From Marsupella aquatica (Eukaryota; Marchantiophyta): a stretch of DNA of 64,000 bases. A program made the translations under genes and the position numbers. The DNA lies in contig OZ316895.1 of the NCBI GenBank assembly GCA_973895155.1, forward strand, positions 14,322,001 to 14,386,000. Reading direction: 5' to 3'. The notes beneath the pieces are model-generated. The model saw only the letters and a program-made list of their open reading frames with translations, was not told the origin of the DNA and made no database searches. Positions 37,570 to 48,258 of this stretch are shown in pieces; position 1 is the first letter of the stretch, and every line of letters begins with the position of its first letter.

Positions 37570-39123
37570 TACCAAATTCTACGATGCATTACAAGAGGTC
37601 CTCACGGCATGGCAATCTGTTTGTCGTTGGCTTGAGCTGGAGAGCTCTACGTGCGAAGCCGGAACTGATGATCCTCCCAGACATATGCCATCACCATTGG
37701 GTTAAAGGTTCACAATGCAACGTAGGGCGCCACAAACAACACCAACAGGGCACACTATCAAATAGTGCCATCTCCGAATTGCGATTTTTGCTCGACCATT
37801 TATACTTCTCCGGATTAGATAAGGCCGCTAACAATGTATGCATCCTCTGCATTCACCACATTCGGGTACAAGCTCTTCAACGATTACAGGGTAGTGACTT
37901 CACACATGACGCTCGACTACTGGAGGACGTCACCCAGGACTGCCAATCGCAAATCGAAACACTGATCCCAGATATAGCATTTCGATACGCAGGTCTGTCG
38001 TTCCTTATGGCTTCATACAAACTACACAAGCACAAGTATCGTTGGATTACCAAAGCAGCACACTATATCTTTTCAGGACCTGCTAGCATGGTTACACAAA
38101 TCCTCGACTGCATCTCCAACGAGCTGAAAGCATGGGCATTCAAACAATCCGAATACCTACGTAAGTTCTTCAATATCAATACGACATTCTTTTGGGTTAT
38201 CGATTCATTGTACGAGTTCACCTTGAATCTTCCCGACAAGATTCACTGTCTCTTCGTTGCAGACATAACACGCTGTTATGAAACAATACCACTAACTGGT
38301 GACGACAACTTACCTGACGCGATAGCTCATGTTACTCGTATCGCCTTTACACATCACAATGCTCAGGTGCGAGTACAGAAACAGATTTGGGTTCATATTG
38401 ACCTCGATACCGGCTTGGCCACCGAAGCTCGTTGGGGACGTCGTCCACCCGGTACTTCATGCTGGATTGAATTCAGCTTGGATTGTTTCCTAACACTCCA
38501 GAAGTGGCTGATCACCCACTGCTTCATTCGACTCGGGGACCAGGTCTGGCGCCAGTCCACAGGAATTCCTATGGGATTCTCATGCTCACCTCAATGGTGC
38601 AACTTATATTTTGTATCGTATGAGATCAGGTTTCTACAACGAATCACGAAGCTCAATCTCCACCACCTTCTGAAGTTGTTTCAATTCACATATCGGTATA
38701 TCGATGACTTCTGCACCATCAATAATCCCTAGATTTTGCAGTTCCTGAATACGGAGGCTGTACGTACCCCCACAAACCCATTTTGGATCCACCCATTACA
38801 CATTGTCAGCATGCAGCACGAAATCGACACCCACGTGGAGGACCACCCCGAACTTGGCATAGTAGGTCACTTCCTTAACGTCCACATCAATGTAGGCGAC
38901 CGACATCTAGGTAACTTTGAAACATATAAGTTCGATAAACGCAGACTTCTACCATTTCCATTCTAGCAGTATATCCAATTTCGATCCAATAGACCAGTCA
39001 ATAGTGTACAATATAGTAATATCCCAGGTAGTCCCCATACTCTATATGTCTAGTACTGCGCACTTAGCACTAGCAGAAATCCAACGGTTGAAGGACACAT
39101 TAGTGAACAATGGATTTTTATAG
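37570..39123 (+). pseudogene. Penelope-like retroelement reverse transcriptase, broken
   Basis: A frame of 382 codons (37584-38732) followed by shorter frames to 39123 encodes a reverse transcriptase of the Penelope-like type. Visible motifs are DKAANNVCILC, then KLHKHKYRW, then FVADITRCYETIPL, then GIPMGFSCSP (PMG rather than the PQG of LTR and LINE enzymes), and the catalytic YIDDF at about 38696-38710. Downstream come FLNVHINVGD and YKFDKRRLLPF, then SQVVPILYMSS and LKDTLVNNGF, which I recall as the conserved tail of this RT clade. An in-frame TAG (38730-38732), a TAG at 38964-38966 and a frame change near 39015-39040 disable it. No GIY-YIG endonuclease is seen. It resembles the endonuclease-lacking or permuted PLE clades (Coprina, Dryad, Naiad/Chlamys-like); the exact clade is unsure. 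Confidence 0.8.
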
Positions 39124-39245
39124 GCTAGATTGGACAGAATAGTATCCCAGTTTTGCTCTTTACACTCCTTTCCAGGCGTGCGTTTCGAGATCTAGGATCT
39201 TTGTACTCTTCTCTCCGAGCAGATTAACAGACGCGCCTACTCTAT

Positions 39246-39363
39246 TAACCATGGTAGAGCTGAGAGATGATTGAAGAAGAGAACTGTGAGTATTGTATGC
39301 ACTCCCCATCTGGGGTGAGTGCATACCACACTCACAACAGATGGGAGCGCCTCTGCCATGGGT
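39246..39363. repeat. Imperfect hairpin (foldback) of about 118 bases
   Basis: The outer arms 'accatggtagag' and 'ctctgccatgggt' are near-complementary. An inner stem pairs 'tgtgag' plus 'tatgcactcccc' (39285 onward) with 'ggggtgagtgcata' plus 'ctcaca' (to 39336). A (CT)n run follows at 39378-39396. It may be a small foldback element or a hairpin RNA source; neither is proven. Confidence 0.55.
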
Positions 39364-41078
39364 AAATGGTGGTGGGACTCTCTCTCTCTCTCTCTCTGTG
39401 GTCTAGTAAGGGTATGGCTCATCCTAGGTCATTTTTTAAAAACTAGGTATAAAATAACATTATAGTATAAACAAATGAAGCTATACTGTCCTCATCCATC
39501 CATACAATATTGGATATATAATGGATACCAGTACACCTACACATAACTAGGGCAAGCGTACACAATGATTAAAACAGTCCCCACTTGGGCGGCTGCCCTA
39601 AAAAAGCTACGTACCCACATCCCCTGGATCCCCTATTTCCCTCCAAATGTCCCAAGTGTATATGTGAGTAGTAGGAAAGGTTCCGTGTCACATCTCAAGT
39701 CACTGTGCTGTGCTCTGGCTGATTCCTTCACGCTTTCACACACATTCTCTGACGCATTAACTCTTTTCCTCTGGCCACACACTTATGTGCCAAGAACTCT
39801 GCTTTAAGTCCTGTACTATTGTAGCTCAGTTAGAAGCGACCTAGGATAAGTGCAGCACAAACGATTAGCAGATACTGCACTGACATCTACTAGCAAGCGT
39901 CACCAGCACCTTACGACAGCACAAAGACCTCTCATGGCACGAGGCCAACAGGTATGTAAGCTTACACCATGGTACCATCATTTCATAGATTAATCTCATT
40001 TGCAATGCTAGCCTAAAGTGGATATACGTCTCCCTGTTGCCGCCGCGGCTACTGGCAGCAGAAATGTATAACTCAAATCCTGGTCTATGGCCTGATTCAC
40101 CCTGAGGATGGGGGCTGAAAGACGACCTCGGGGCTGTGGTATGAGCCGTTTCATTCATATCTTCACTTTAGATAATGGTCTACATCAAACTGACTGAAAC
40201 CTAGTAATGATGCACTGCATTGTAGAGTCATTTACCTCTGTAAATGCATACTGCCTCACTTTATTTGTTATGAACTAATATTTTGTGGGCTAACATCTGG
40301 TGAATGACAGTACGAGATATTGGCCTCCGCACAATAGGAAAAAGTCACTGCAAGCTACAACGTACTCATAGTTTAAGAAAAATGCTTTGTTTTAAATGTT
40401 TTTAACCCTTTACGCACTGGACATAACAAAGAACTCTTTTTGACTTTACAAATGAATATCTTTTCCTGGAGCTATGCAATTGACAGGCGACTGTTTTTCA
40501 TAGCTTTTTTGATCATATCTGTTTTGGCAAAGACTCTAGGCTATGAATGATAAGGTGTATGTCTAACGTAAAAGTTAAACCACAACTAGCTTTTTTGAGA
40601 ACGCTACAGGGTCAAGAATGTGTTAAAGCTAGCCTAGTTGTGATCGTGGCCTTGAATGGGTGTTAGGACTCTACACTTATCTCTATCTCTCTCTCTGTGG
40701 ATAAATGGTGGCACGTGACTTACAATATAAAAACTAATACATATAACCAGACTTATTCTACGCCCATATCATATACCAACATATACTCCATCTAAATACG
40801 TAAGTCATGGATTAGGTTTAAGCTCAACATAACCGTCTCCCTGGCGGCAGCCCTAAAAAAACTAACAACCACATATCCTCTGGCCGCTGCACCGTAAGAT
40901 CTCCTGGCTATCTTATAAAGGCAAAGAAACTGATCACTATGCTCATTCTCTGATCAACTCTTTCAGCACTAAAAACCACAAGGGTTAACTAAGGGTTAAC
41001 TAGAACTAAGCCGTAGCCTAACAGGAATGAGTAATCCATATACAAATAGTCACACATTGCTAAATAACTCTACTTGCA
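39364..41078. other. Intergenic DNA between the Penelope-like and Copia elements, with diverged direct repeats
   Basis: There is no gene. Segments around 39570-39645 and 40825-40905 share the order 'ctccc..ggcggc(t/a)gccctaaaaaa', 'acccacat' or 'accacat', and 'cc(c)ctgg'. Both are preceded by a 'tctctctctctgtgg' run a few hundred bases upstream (near 39380 and 40690). They look like two old copies of one repeat about 1.3 kb apart, possibly LTR or promoter remnants. No 3' LTR of the neighbouring Copia element is found here. Confidence 0.5.
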
Positions 41079-44000
41079 CTACAACTGCAAAACCTGCAAA
41101 GTAGCACGGTGTCTTGAGAAACTCTCCAAAGGAATCACTTTGGTAAAGGCATCAGCGGGATTGAGCTTTCCATCAATCTTGACTAGCTCAAAAGTTTTAT
41201 CAGACACTGCTTGCCTGATAAAATGGTACCTGATATCAATGTGCTTCACCTTGCTATCCATCACCTGGTTAGCAGCCAAGTGAAGAGCACTCTGACTATC
41301 ACAGTTTAGAGTCATTTTTCCATGCTCTAAACCCATCTCCGCGATCAACTTATCCAACCAAATTGTTTCCTTTGCTACTTCTGCTGCTGCAACATACTCT
41401 GCTTCTGTAGTAGACTGAGATATACACTTCTGCAAGGTAGATTTCCAACTGATACATCCTCCTCCAAGAGTGTATACAAACCCAGTTGTAGACCTCCTTG
41501 TATCCAGACAACCTCCATAGTCAGAATCTACATAGCCAACTAACGTTCTATCTGATCTGTTATCAAATAGTAATCCATAGTCCTCTGTTCCCTTCAGATA
41601 CCTGAGAGTCCACTTCACAGCTTCCCAATGTACCTTCCCTGGATTTGACATGAATTTGCTAACCTTGCCCATTGCTAGGGCCAAGTCAGGCCTAGTACAA
41701 GTCATCAAATACATCAGACTACCTACTGCCTTCTCATAAGGAATCTTAGCCATCAAACCTTTTTCCACAGCATCCGTAGGAGAGAAAGCCGATGATAACT
41801 TGAAATGTGAAGCTAAAGGAATACTCACTGGCTTACAGTTTTCCATGTTGAATCGTGCAAGTACTTTCCTCGCATACTGGCCTTGACTCAAGCACAACTG
41901 TCCAGTCTCAGAGTTCCTAAAAATCTCCATCCCTAAGATCCTCTTGGCCTTACCAAGATCCTTCATCCTGAATTCAACACTCAATTTTGCCTTGAGACTG
42001 TCAACCTCAGATTGATCTTTAGCCACAATCAGCATGTCATCCACATAGATCACCAGAATGATGAAACCAAATACATCATTCTTGACTGATTTCGTATACA
42101 CACAAGAATCATACACCATCCTTGTAAAATCTTGAGCAAGCATGAAATTATCAAACCGCTTGTTCCGCTGTCTGGGAGACTGCTTCAATCCATACAAGGA
42201 CTTGAGCAATCTGCAAACTAAGTTCTCTTGGCCCTTCTTCATAAAGCCTAGTGGCTGTCTCATGAAGATCATCTCTTCCAAGTTGCCATAGAGAAAAGCA
42301 GTAACAACATCCATCTGATCCATCACCAGACCAAAAAACACAACAAGCTGACACAAGATCCGAATTGTGGAATACTTAGCCACCGGTGAAAAAACCTAAT
42401 TGTAATCCACTCCTTTCTCCTGAGTGAATCCCTTGGAAACAAGCCTTGCCTTGCAGATCTTGTCTCCACCCTCTGAAGGATTGTCTTTCAACTTGTAAAT
42501 CCACTTGCTGTCCACCACTTGTTGACCTCTTGGAAGCTCCACCAGCTCCCATGTCTTGTTGTCACTCAAAGATTGCAACTCCCTCTGCATTGTTGCATTC
42601 CACTCATGCTTCTGCTCTGAAGCACAAGCCTCACTATACGAAGAAGGCTCTCCTTCTTCCAAGATCAAAGCCATATCATCTTCATCAGGTGCAATGTCAA
42701 TATCATCTAGCTTAGATGAGTTTGCCCATTGACCATACCTGGTAGGAGCTCTAGTAGAACGACTGGAAGTTCTTCTAGTAGATGACTCAGGCTGATCTGT
42801 TGCTGCTACTGGTTGAATTTGAGGTACCCTAGCAATAATCTGCTCCTCTTGTTCCATCACAGGAACCAGCTCCAAGCCCGGAGCTTCTCCATCTCTCCTG
42901 TCATGAACTGCATCATGACTAATCTCCCCCTCAACCCGGTCCAGGATGGGAGATTTCCCCTTGTCAGTATGGGAGTCCTGAGAACTCTCCCCCTCCTTTG
43001 ATGATCTGGATTCATTAAAGGATACATTTCTACTGACAATTAGTTTACAGGTTACTGGATCCCATAACCTATAACCCTTAACACCTTTCTGATAGCCAAG
43101 GAAAATGCACTTCTTCGACTTGGACTCCAGCTTGGATCAAAGCTGGGAAGGTGTAAGCACATAAGCATCACATCCAAAAATCCTCAGATGTGAGTAATCT
43201 GCTGGACGCCCGTACCTCATTTCAAATGGCGTCTTGAATCCAATAGAACTGGATGGAGAAAAAATTACCAAATAAGCTGTAGTGTTGACAGCTTCAGCCC
43301 AAAACTCATGTGGTAAGCATGATTGACTCAACATACTCCTCGAGTGGTCCAATAGTGTTCGGTTGAGTCTCTCAGAAACACCATTCTGCTGAGGAGTATA
43401 GCTTGTTGTGAGATGGCGGGTAATCCCCTGCTCCTTACAATACGTTCCAAATTCACCGGAACTGTATTCACCGCCGTTATCCGATCGAAGATATCTCATC
43501 TTATTACCAGTCTGATTTTCAACTTGGGCTTTCCACTCCTTAAAAGTGGCAAAAACAGACTTATTGTGTAGAAAATATATCCATACATACCTTGAGTAAT
43601 CGTCAATGAACGTGATATAGTATAACCATCCAGAATGTGAGGGAGTAGGGGCGGGACCCCACACATCACTATGTACATACTCAAGTACCTCCTTGCTGGT
43701 GTGAGTTCCAACTCGGAAGGGTTTTCTGTGCTGCTTCCCTAGCACACAGTGCTCACAAAATTCCAACTTACAAGATTGCAAATTAGAAAGTAATCATTTC
43801 TTCTGAAGAATAACCAAACCTTTTTCACTCATGTGGCCCAAACGGAAGTGCCACAGCCGGGCCGTCTCCTCATGACATAAGGTTACATTGGCTTCATCAT
43901 AGATTACACTGCCCTCCATAACGTATAGATTGCAATGTCTCTTTCCCTTCAATACAACTTTAGTACTAGTTGAAACCTGAAGGACACCATTAGCAGAACT

Positions 44001-45359
44001 CCACTGATGGCCATTTGCCTCTAAAACTCCAAGTGAAATAAGATTTTTCATCATGCTGGGAATATGTCTCACATTCCTCAATGTTCTCACAGCACCATCA
44101 AACATCTGAAATCTTACAGATCCAAGTCCAACAACTTGACATGGGATTCCATTTCTCATCAACACTGACCCATTGGAAACCGTGTAAAAACTGAAACAAT
44201 CTCTTCTAGAGCAAATGTAAAAAGTACATGCACTATCTAGAATCCAGTCATCACTACGTGGATTTGACACTACATTGAGAGCATAACCTTGACATCACAA
44301 TATATCATCATCATCGAGTAAATCTACCTCATGCGAGCTCAATGCTGCGTTAGCAGAGGCAATAGGGACCTTTACTCGACAATCCCTTTTCATGTGGTCT
44401 GGCTTGTCATAATTCCAACATGCAAGAGGCTTCCTCTCTTGCGATTTTCCTCTGGATTTGGATCTCCCCCGTGATGTAGATCTAAACCTGTTCTGCCCAT
44501 TCGTGCGCTGCGTTGCTCTTCCCCTGTTCACATTGAGCGCAGTGCCAGAAGAAGATGCTGTCTGTGATTGACCCAGCTTCTTCTGAGCATCATCAGACAG
44601 TAAAGAGCTCACCACCTCATTATACGAAATGGACTTCAGATCTCTGTACAAGAGCACCTGTTTCAAGCCCTGATAAGACGGCGGTAAGGAGCTTAGCAGA
44701 AGCAAGGCCTTATCCTCATCTTCAACTCCTTTTCCTAGGTTTGACAGATCAACCGCTAGACTGTCAAACTCATCCAGGTGATCCTGCATCTTGCTCCCTT
44801 CCTTGAGCCTAAGGCTCATCAAGAGAGACTTCTTGTACAGCCGGTCTGACGCATCTTCCCGGTAGTACTTCTCTCTTAGAGCCTTGAACAGTGACGCGCA
44901 ATCCGCATAATCATCCAGCTGCTTGATGATATGCGGCTTAAGATATAGCATCACTGCATTGACAGCAATCACCTGCTCCTGTCTCCATTGCCTCACTGAA
45001 ATCTCCTCCTCTCCATCATACTGCTCTCGCGATGAAAGCAAATGAGCTAAGCCCATGGCCTGTAGAACACCCTTCACTTGCTTCTCCCAGAGCAAGTAAT
45101 CAGTACGACCATCGTACTTCTCCACCTCAAACTTTACTCCTCCAAATCTAGCCATCTCCCTCCTCTTCCCTACTACCGACAGCTCTGGTAGTAACACAGC
45201 TTCCTCCACTGCACGCTGCACCGGTGATCGTACCGGTGTAATAAGTTCCTCCTCAAACGGTAGCAGCTCCTCCTCAGACTCTCCGTCTGGCCGTCGCGAT
45301 CCTGAAGCTCCACCGACGCCAATTTTTCCAGTATCCTCCGAGTCACTCATATGAAACAA
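41079..45359 (-). pseudogene. Copia polyprotein, single frame with four premature stops
   Basis: All parts are in one reading frame over about 1427 codons, with no frameshift. Stops interrupt it at 44295-44297 (TGA), 43794-43796 (TGA), 43137-43139 (TGA) and 42396-42398 (TAG). GAG occupies 45359-44298 and ends with a zinc knuckle, CWNYDKPDHMKRDC, where a second Cys is expected in place of Tyr. The protease has WILDSACTFYI, with DSA where DSG or DTG is usual. The pre-integrase has LWHFRLGHMSEKGL. The integrase has HSDVWGP, LRSDNGGEY and QNGVSERLNRT, which fits D, D, E catalysis. The RT has the YVDD box (IYVDDMLIV), and RNase H contains STTEAEYVAAAEVAKE. The lack of indels implies a fairly young copy. 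The family is certain, and the copy is not translatable as a whole. Confidence 0.92.
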
Positions 45360-46825
45360 TCACAAAAAAACGTCTTTTTTTGAAACTTCTCATAAAACTC
45401 AAAACTCAACACCACCGCGTAGCCCACGAAGCTAGGAGTCCAATACTGAAATCCAAAATCAAAATCAAAATTCAACGGAAAAGTTATTCAAATTTTGGTC
45501 GGGGTGGGTAAAAGCTTGGGAAACTCCCCCATTTTGACCACCTCGGAGAATAACTGAAATACCAAGTACAACCTGTCGTCGGAATCGCGATGTGATCGGT
45601 GCACCGCGTTGCTAACTCCAGTGGCAACGTCCTCACCAAAAAAGAACCAAAATAGTTACCGTACGGCGGACGGAATCTTTGTGTGACGGCCGAAAAACTG
45701 CTCTCTGTTTTCCGGGAATATTCCCGCACAGTCCAACAGGGCTCACAGGGGGCCATTCTCCCTGTCGGAGCGGTTAAAACGGAGGGTCACAGGATGAGGC
45801 ACAACCAATGAGGAGGAGGAGAGAAAAAAAATTCAGAAAAAAACACTCTAAAGGGGTCTTAAAGCCCCTGGCAAAGGCGCTCGTATTCGCGGCCAGAATC
45901 GCGTATAAACAACAAAAAATGTGAAAAAATGGGTTTAAAGGGGTCAAAACTTGCGCATTTTCGCGTATTTGGGCGTTTTTGGCCGTATTTGGGCCCAAAA
46001 AAGCACGTTTTCACGCTCAAAGGGGTGTGGGAGGCCGGTGTGCGCGCCGGGGCGTATGGCGAACCTGGTTTGTCGGGTATTGGGGCCGTATTGGGGCAAA
46101 AAATGCCCTAAACTAACCTTAAAAATGTGCCCAAAATGACACAAAGGCCGTGTTACAAACCTTAGCCGCCTCCGCTTTGGTTTCCAATGAGAAAAGTGAT
46201 GACCGCCGACATGAAAATGTTTCCGAATTGCACCGGCACGTCTGAAGCTCCACCAGAGAAAGAACTTCTGTTGCGTCGCCTTCACTCCGCGTCAAGTGCC
46301 AATCCCGGACTCAAAATGACCGTCTCGCCACGATCTCTCCATTGAGCCTCAGCACTTCGCGTTTCTTCCTCCGAGTCAAGCGTCACGACGAGTAATCCGG
46401 TTCAGGGAAAAACAAGCACCATAGCTTGTCAAAAAACCAGAATGCCTCCTTCACTCGTCACGACGCACTCGTTCCGTAAACGTCAGCAAACTAGATACCA
46501 AAATGACCAGCACGCTCCAACCTTGAACTTGAACTATCACATGCGACGCCCCGCACACCGCACAACTCACACCGTTGAAGAAACGATCTCTGGTTTCTCC
46601 CCCGAAATACCGTCGAACACGAATAAACCCTGAACGACTCAAACTTCAATTCCTCCGCACCATGGATACCGATCAGCGAGCTCTAACCACCGTTAGAATG
46701 CCCTCTCACTAACCTATCCGCTCAGCCACACACAATCGAGTTTCATGCGATGAAACTCTGAATGTACCATCGATAATGAACGCTGGAAAAACCTGTCACG
46801 AAAAAACCTCATCACCTCCCAGGCA
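45360..46825 (-). other. Untranslated leader of the Copia element
   Basis: About 1.45 kb separates the primer-binding site from the GAG start. No frame here has GAG-like content. The part around 45900-46180 is rich in 'ttttggg' and 'cgtattt' phrases and GC-rich patches. Such leaders usually carry packaging and dimerisation signals; none can be pointed to here. Confidence 0.5.
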
Positions 46826-46826
46826 T

Positions 46827-46838
46827 GCTCTGATACCA
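46827..46838 (-). promoter_or_regulatory. Primer-binding site of the Copia element (initiator tRNA-Met)
   Basis: Read on the minus strand the bases are tggtatcagagc, the standard plant Copia primer-binding site. They lie two bases after the LTR end 'ctcaaca'. Confidence 0.92.
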
Positions 46839-47094
46839 CTTGTTGAGCATAGACGACATTCGCAACGGCAAGCCCATGAACCATCCAACGCACAATAGTC
46901 GACACAGAGAGATACGTGGTTCACCTCCACATGAGGCTACGTCCACGGGAACACACAAGAGCTTTACTGCACTCTAGGCCGATCGGCCATACCAAGCATC
47001 CACAACACAAGCTCTCCCTATCTCTCTGTGTCGACTATTGTGCGTTGGATGGTTCATGGGCTTGCCGTTGCGAATGTCGTCTATGCTCAACAAG

Positions 47095-47106
47095 TGGTAT
47101 CAGAGC
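47095..47106 (+). promoter_or_regulatory. Second, outward-facing primer-binding site
   Basis: The bases tggtatcagagc appear on the plus strand at the outer end of the LTR remnant, a mirror image of the genuine site at 46827-46838. The sequence beyond it (aatatctaagagtcttg) does not match the Copia leader. Confidence 0.9.
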
Positions 47107-47107
47107 A

Positions 47108-48235
47108 ATATCTAAGAGTCTTGTTGATGTAGTGTGAGATTGAGTGCTCTCATGTTGTGCATTGTTGTCTAGTCTGGTGCTGACAACTTTTTACAAAAGT
47201 GTCATAGAGAAACTCCTATATTGTGTACATGTATCTACACCGCTCTCAAGGATTACATCCAATTTGGGCGTGTCAAAACAGGACCCTAAGTCAGGGACAA
47301 CCAAGTCAGGACATAAAATGGTTTTATGGCTCAGACAAAAACCTTACGGGCTACCTATGTACTTGCCCCATAAAGATTGATGTGCAAATTAATCACGGTT
47401 GTAAGATCTTGATTATGGCAGTGCTTTGACTCACCCTATTACCCCCTCTTAGGGATGGTTACCCTACTCCTAACCTTGGTTCTAATCAGGTCAGGGTTGT
47501 AAGATCTTGATTATTGGAGTGCTTTGACTCACCCCATTACCCCCTCTTAGGGATGGTTACCCTACTCCTAAACCTTGGTTCTAATCAGGACGTGTCAAGA
47601 CTCACTAAGTGAGGTACAGCCAAGGACATATGGTTTTATGGCAAGACAGAAGTTCTGCGGGCTATTTATATACATGCCCCCTTAAGAATCAGACGCCCAA
47701 ATTAATCCCAGTCATAAGACCTTGATTATGACAATGAGTTGACACGTCCTAATCTTACTAGTAAAGCCCAATTGAAACCTATTGATGAGGGCTATTGTCT
47801 AGTGTGAAGTTTCTAGACAGTAACTCTCTTTGCGTCACTTAACTGTTTGAGGTGCAGGGAATGGGCGCAAATTATAAGCTACTGTCAATAAACAGGAATA
47901 CTTTTCATGCAATGTTTTTTTGTGCTCATGCTATATAGGAGAAAGTGCCATAAATAAACTCTTGTATCGTGTACGCTCGTCTGTACTGGCTTATAAAACC
48001 ATATGCGTGGAATTCCAATCCAACGTGATCGGACTACATATACTGATTCTCCTCATTAGTGGATGGATCACTTGCAACTGTACAGCTTGGCGGAGGTGCA
48101 ATTGCGGAATCCTATTCTTGTGTGAAATCAGGCGATCTGGACGAACCCTTTCTCGAGCTCCAACACTCAGTTCCGAGTGATCAATTCGTCGTCCGAGTCG
48201 GCGGAGTTTCTGGAAAATAGCCGTCTCTTTGCTCG
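47108..48235. other. Intergenic repeats upstream of RPS27
   Basis: There is no gene. A module of about 170 bases containing 'aggacataaaatgg', 'ttttatggc' and 'cgggctac' occurs at 47280-47420 and, diverged, at 47600-47745. A reverse-orientation relative lies at 60780-60965. A second pair, 'aaactcctatattgtgtac' near 47210 and 'aaactcttgtatcgtgtac' near 47957, also looks duplicated. The last 150 bases should contain the RPS27 promoter. Confidence 0.55.
47398..47589. repeat. Tandem duplication, two units of about 94-98 bases
   Basis: The units start at 'gttgtaagatcttgatta' (47398 and 47496) and end at 'ggttctaatcagg' (47490 and 47589). They differ at only a handful of positions, so the duplication is fairly recent. 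Confidence 0.9.
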
Positions 48236-48245
48236 AAACCCTAAA
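48236..48245 (+). promoter_or_regulatory. Telo-box upstream of RPS27
   Basis: The bases aaaccctaaa lie 13 bases before the RPS27 start codon. Telo-boxes (AAACCCTAA) are a known hallmark of plant ribosomal-protein and translation genes, near the transcription start or in the leader. Confidence 0.8.
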
Positions 48246-48258
48246 TCGAAACGTCAAG

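Larger units (their letters stand above)
41079..47107 (-). mobile_element. Ty1/Copia retrotransposon, no 3' LTR found, aberrant 5' end
   Basis: The element reads leftward. From its 5' end it has an LTR-derived R-U5 region (47018 down to 46841). A primer-binding site complementary to initiator tRNA-Met follows (tggtatcagagc, 46838-46827), then a leader of about 1.45 kb without genes, and one polyprotein frame. The coding order GAG, protease, integrase, RT, RNase H is that of Ty1/Copia. Only about 250 bases of LTR-like sequence exist at the 5' end, and its outer part is an inverted copy of U5 and the PBS instead of U3. No polypurine tract or 3' LTR is recognisable beyond the stop codon at 41079. 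The element is therefore incomplete at both termini. Confidence 0.88.
46826..47107. repeat. Perfect 89-bp inverted repeat: U5 plus PBS at both ends of an LTR remnant
   Basis: The left arm 46826-46914 and right arm 47019-47107 are exact reverse complements over 89 bases, with a 104-base spacer. Each arm contains 74 bases of LTR end (..tatgctcaaca), two bases of spacer and the whole primer-binding site. A normal LTR has inverted ends of only a few bases and no primer-binding site on its outer side. The spacer reads leftward as typical Copia R/U5 sequence ('gaaccacgta', 'gttcccgtgg'), and includes a palindrome, ggccgatcggcc. Confidence 0.95.

Noticed and set aside
39826-39850. A tRNA-like A box (gtagctcagttagaag)
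   Set aside because: No cloverleaf, B box at the right distance or anticodon arm can be drawn, so no tRNA gene is called.
47019-47107. A second Copia element in plus orientation to the right of 47107
   Set aside because: The sequence after the outward primer-binding site does not match the Copia leader and has no Copia coding. The inverted-copy explanation is simpler.
46826-47107. A DNA transposon or MITE with 89-bp terminal inverted repeats
   Set aside because: The arms consist of Copia U5 plus a tRNA-Met primer-binding site, and the spacer reads as R/U5, so it is LTR-derived. No target duplication around it was found.
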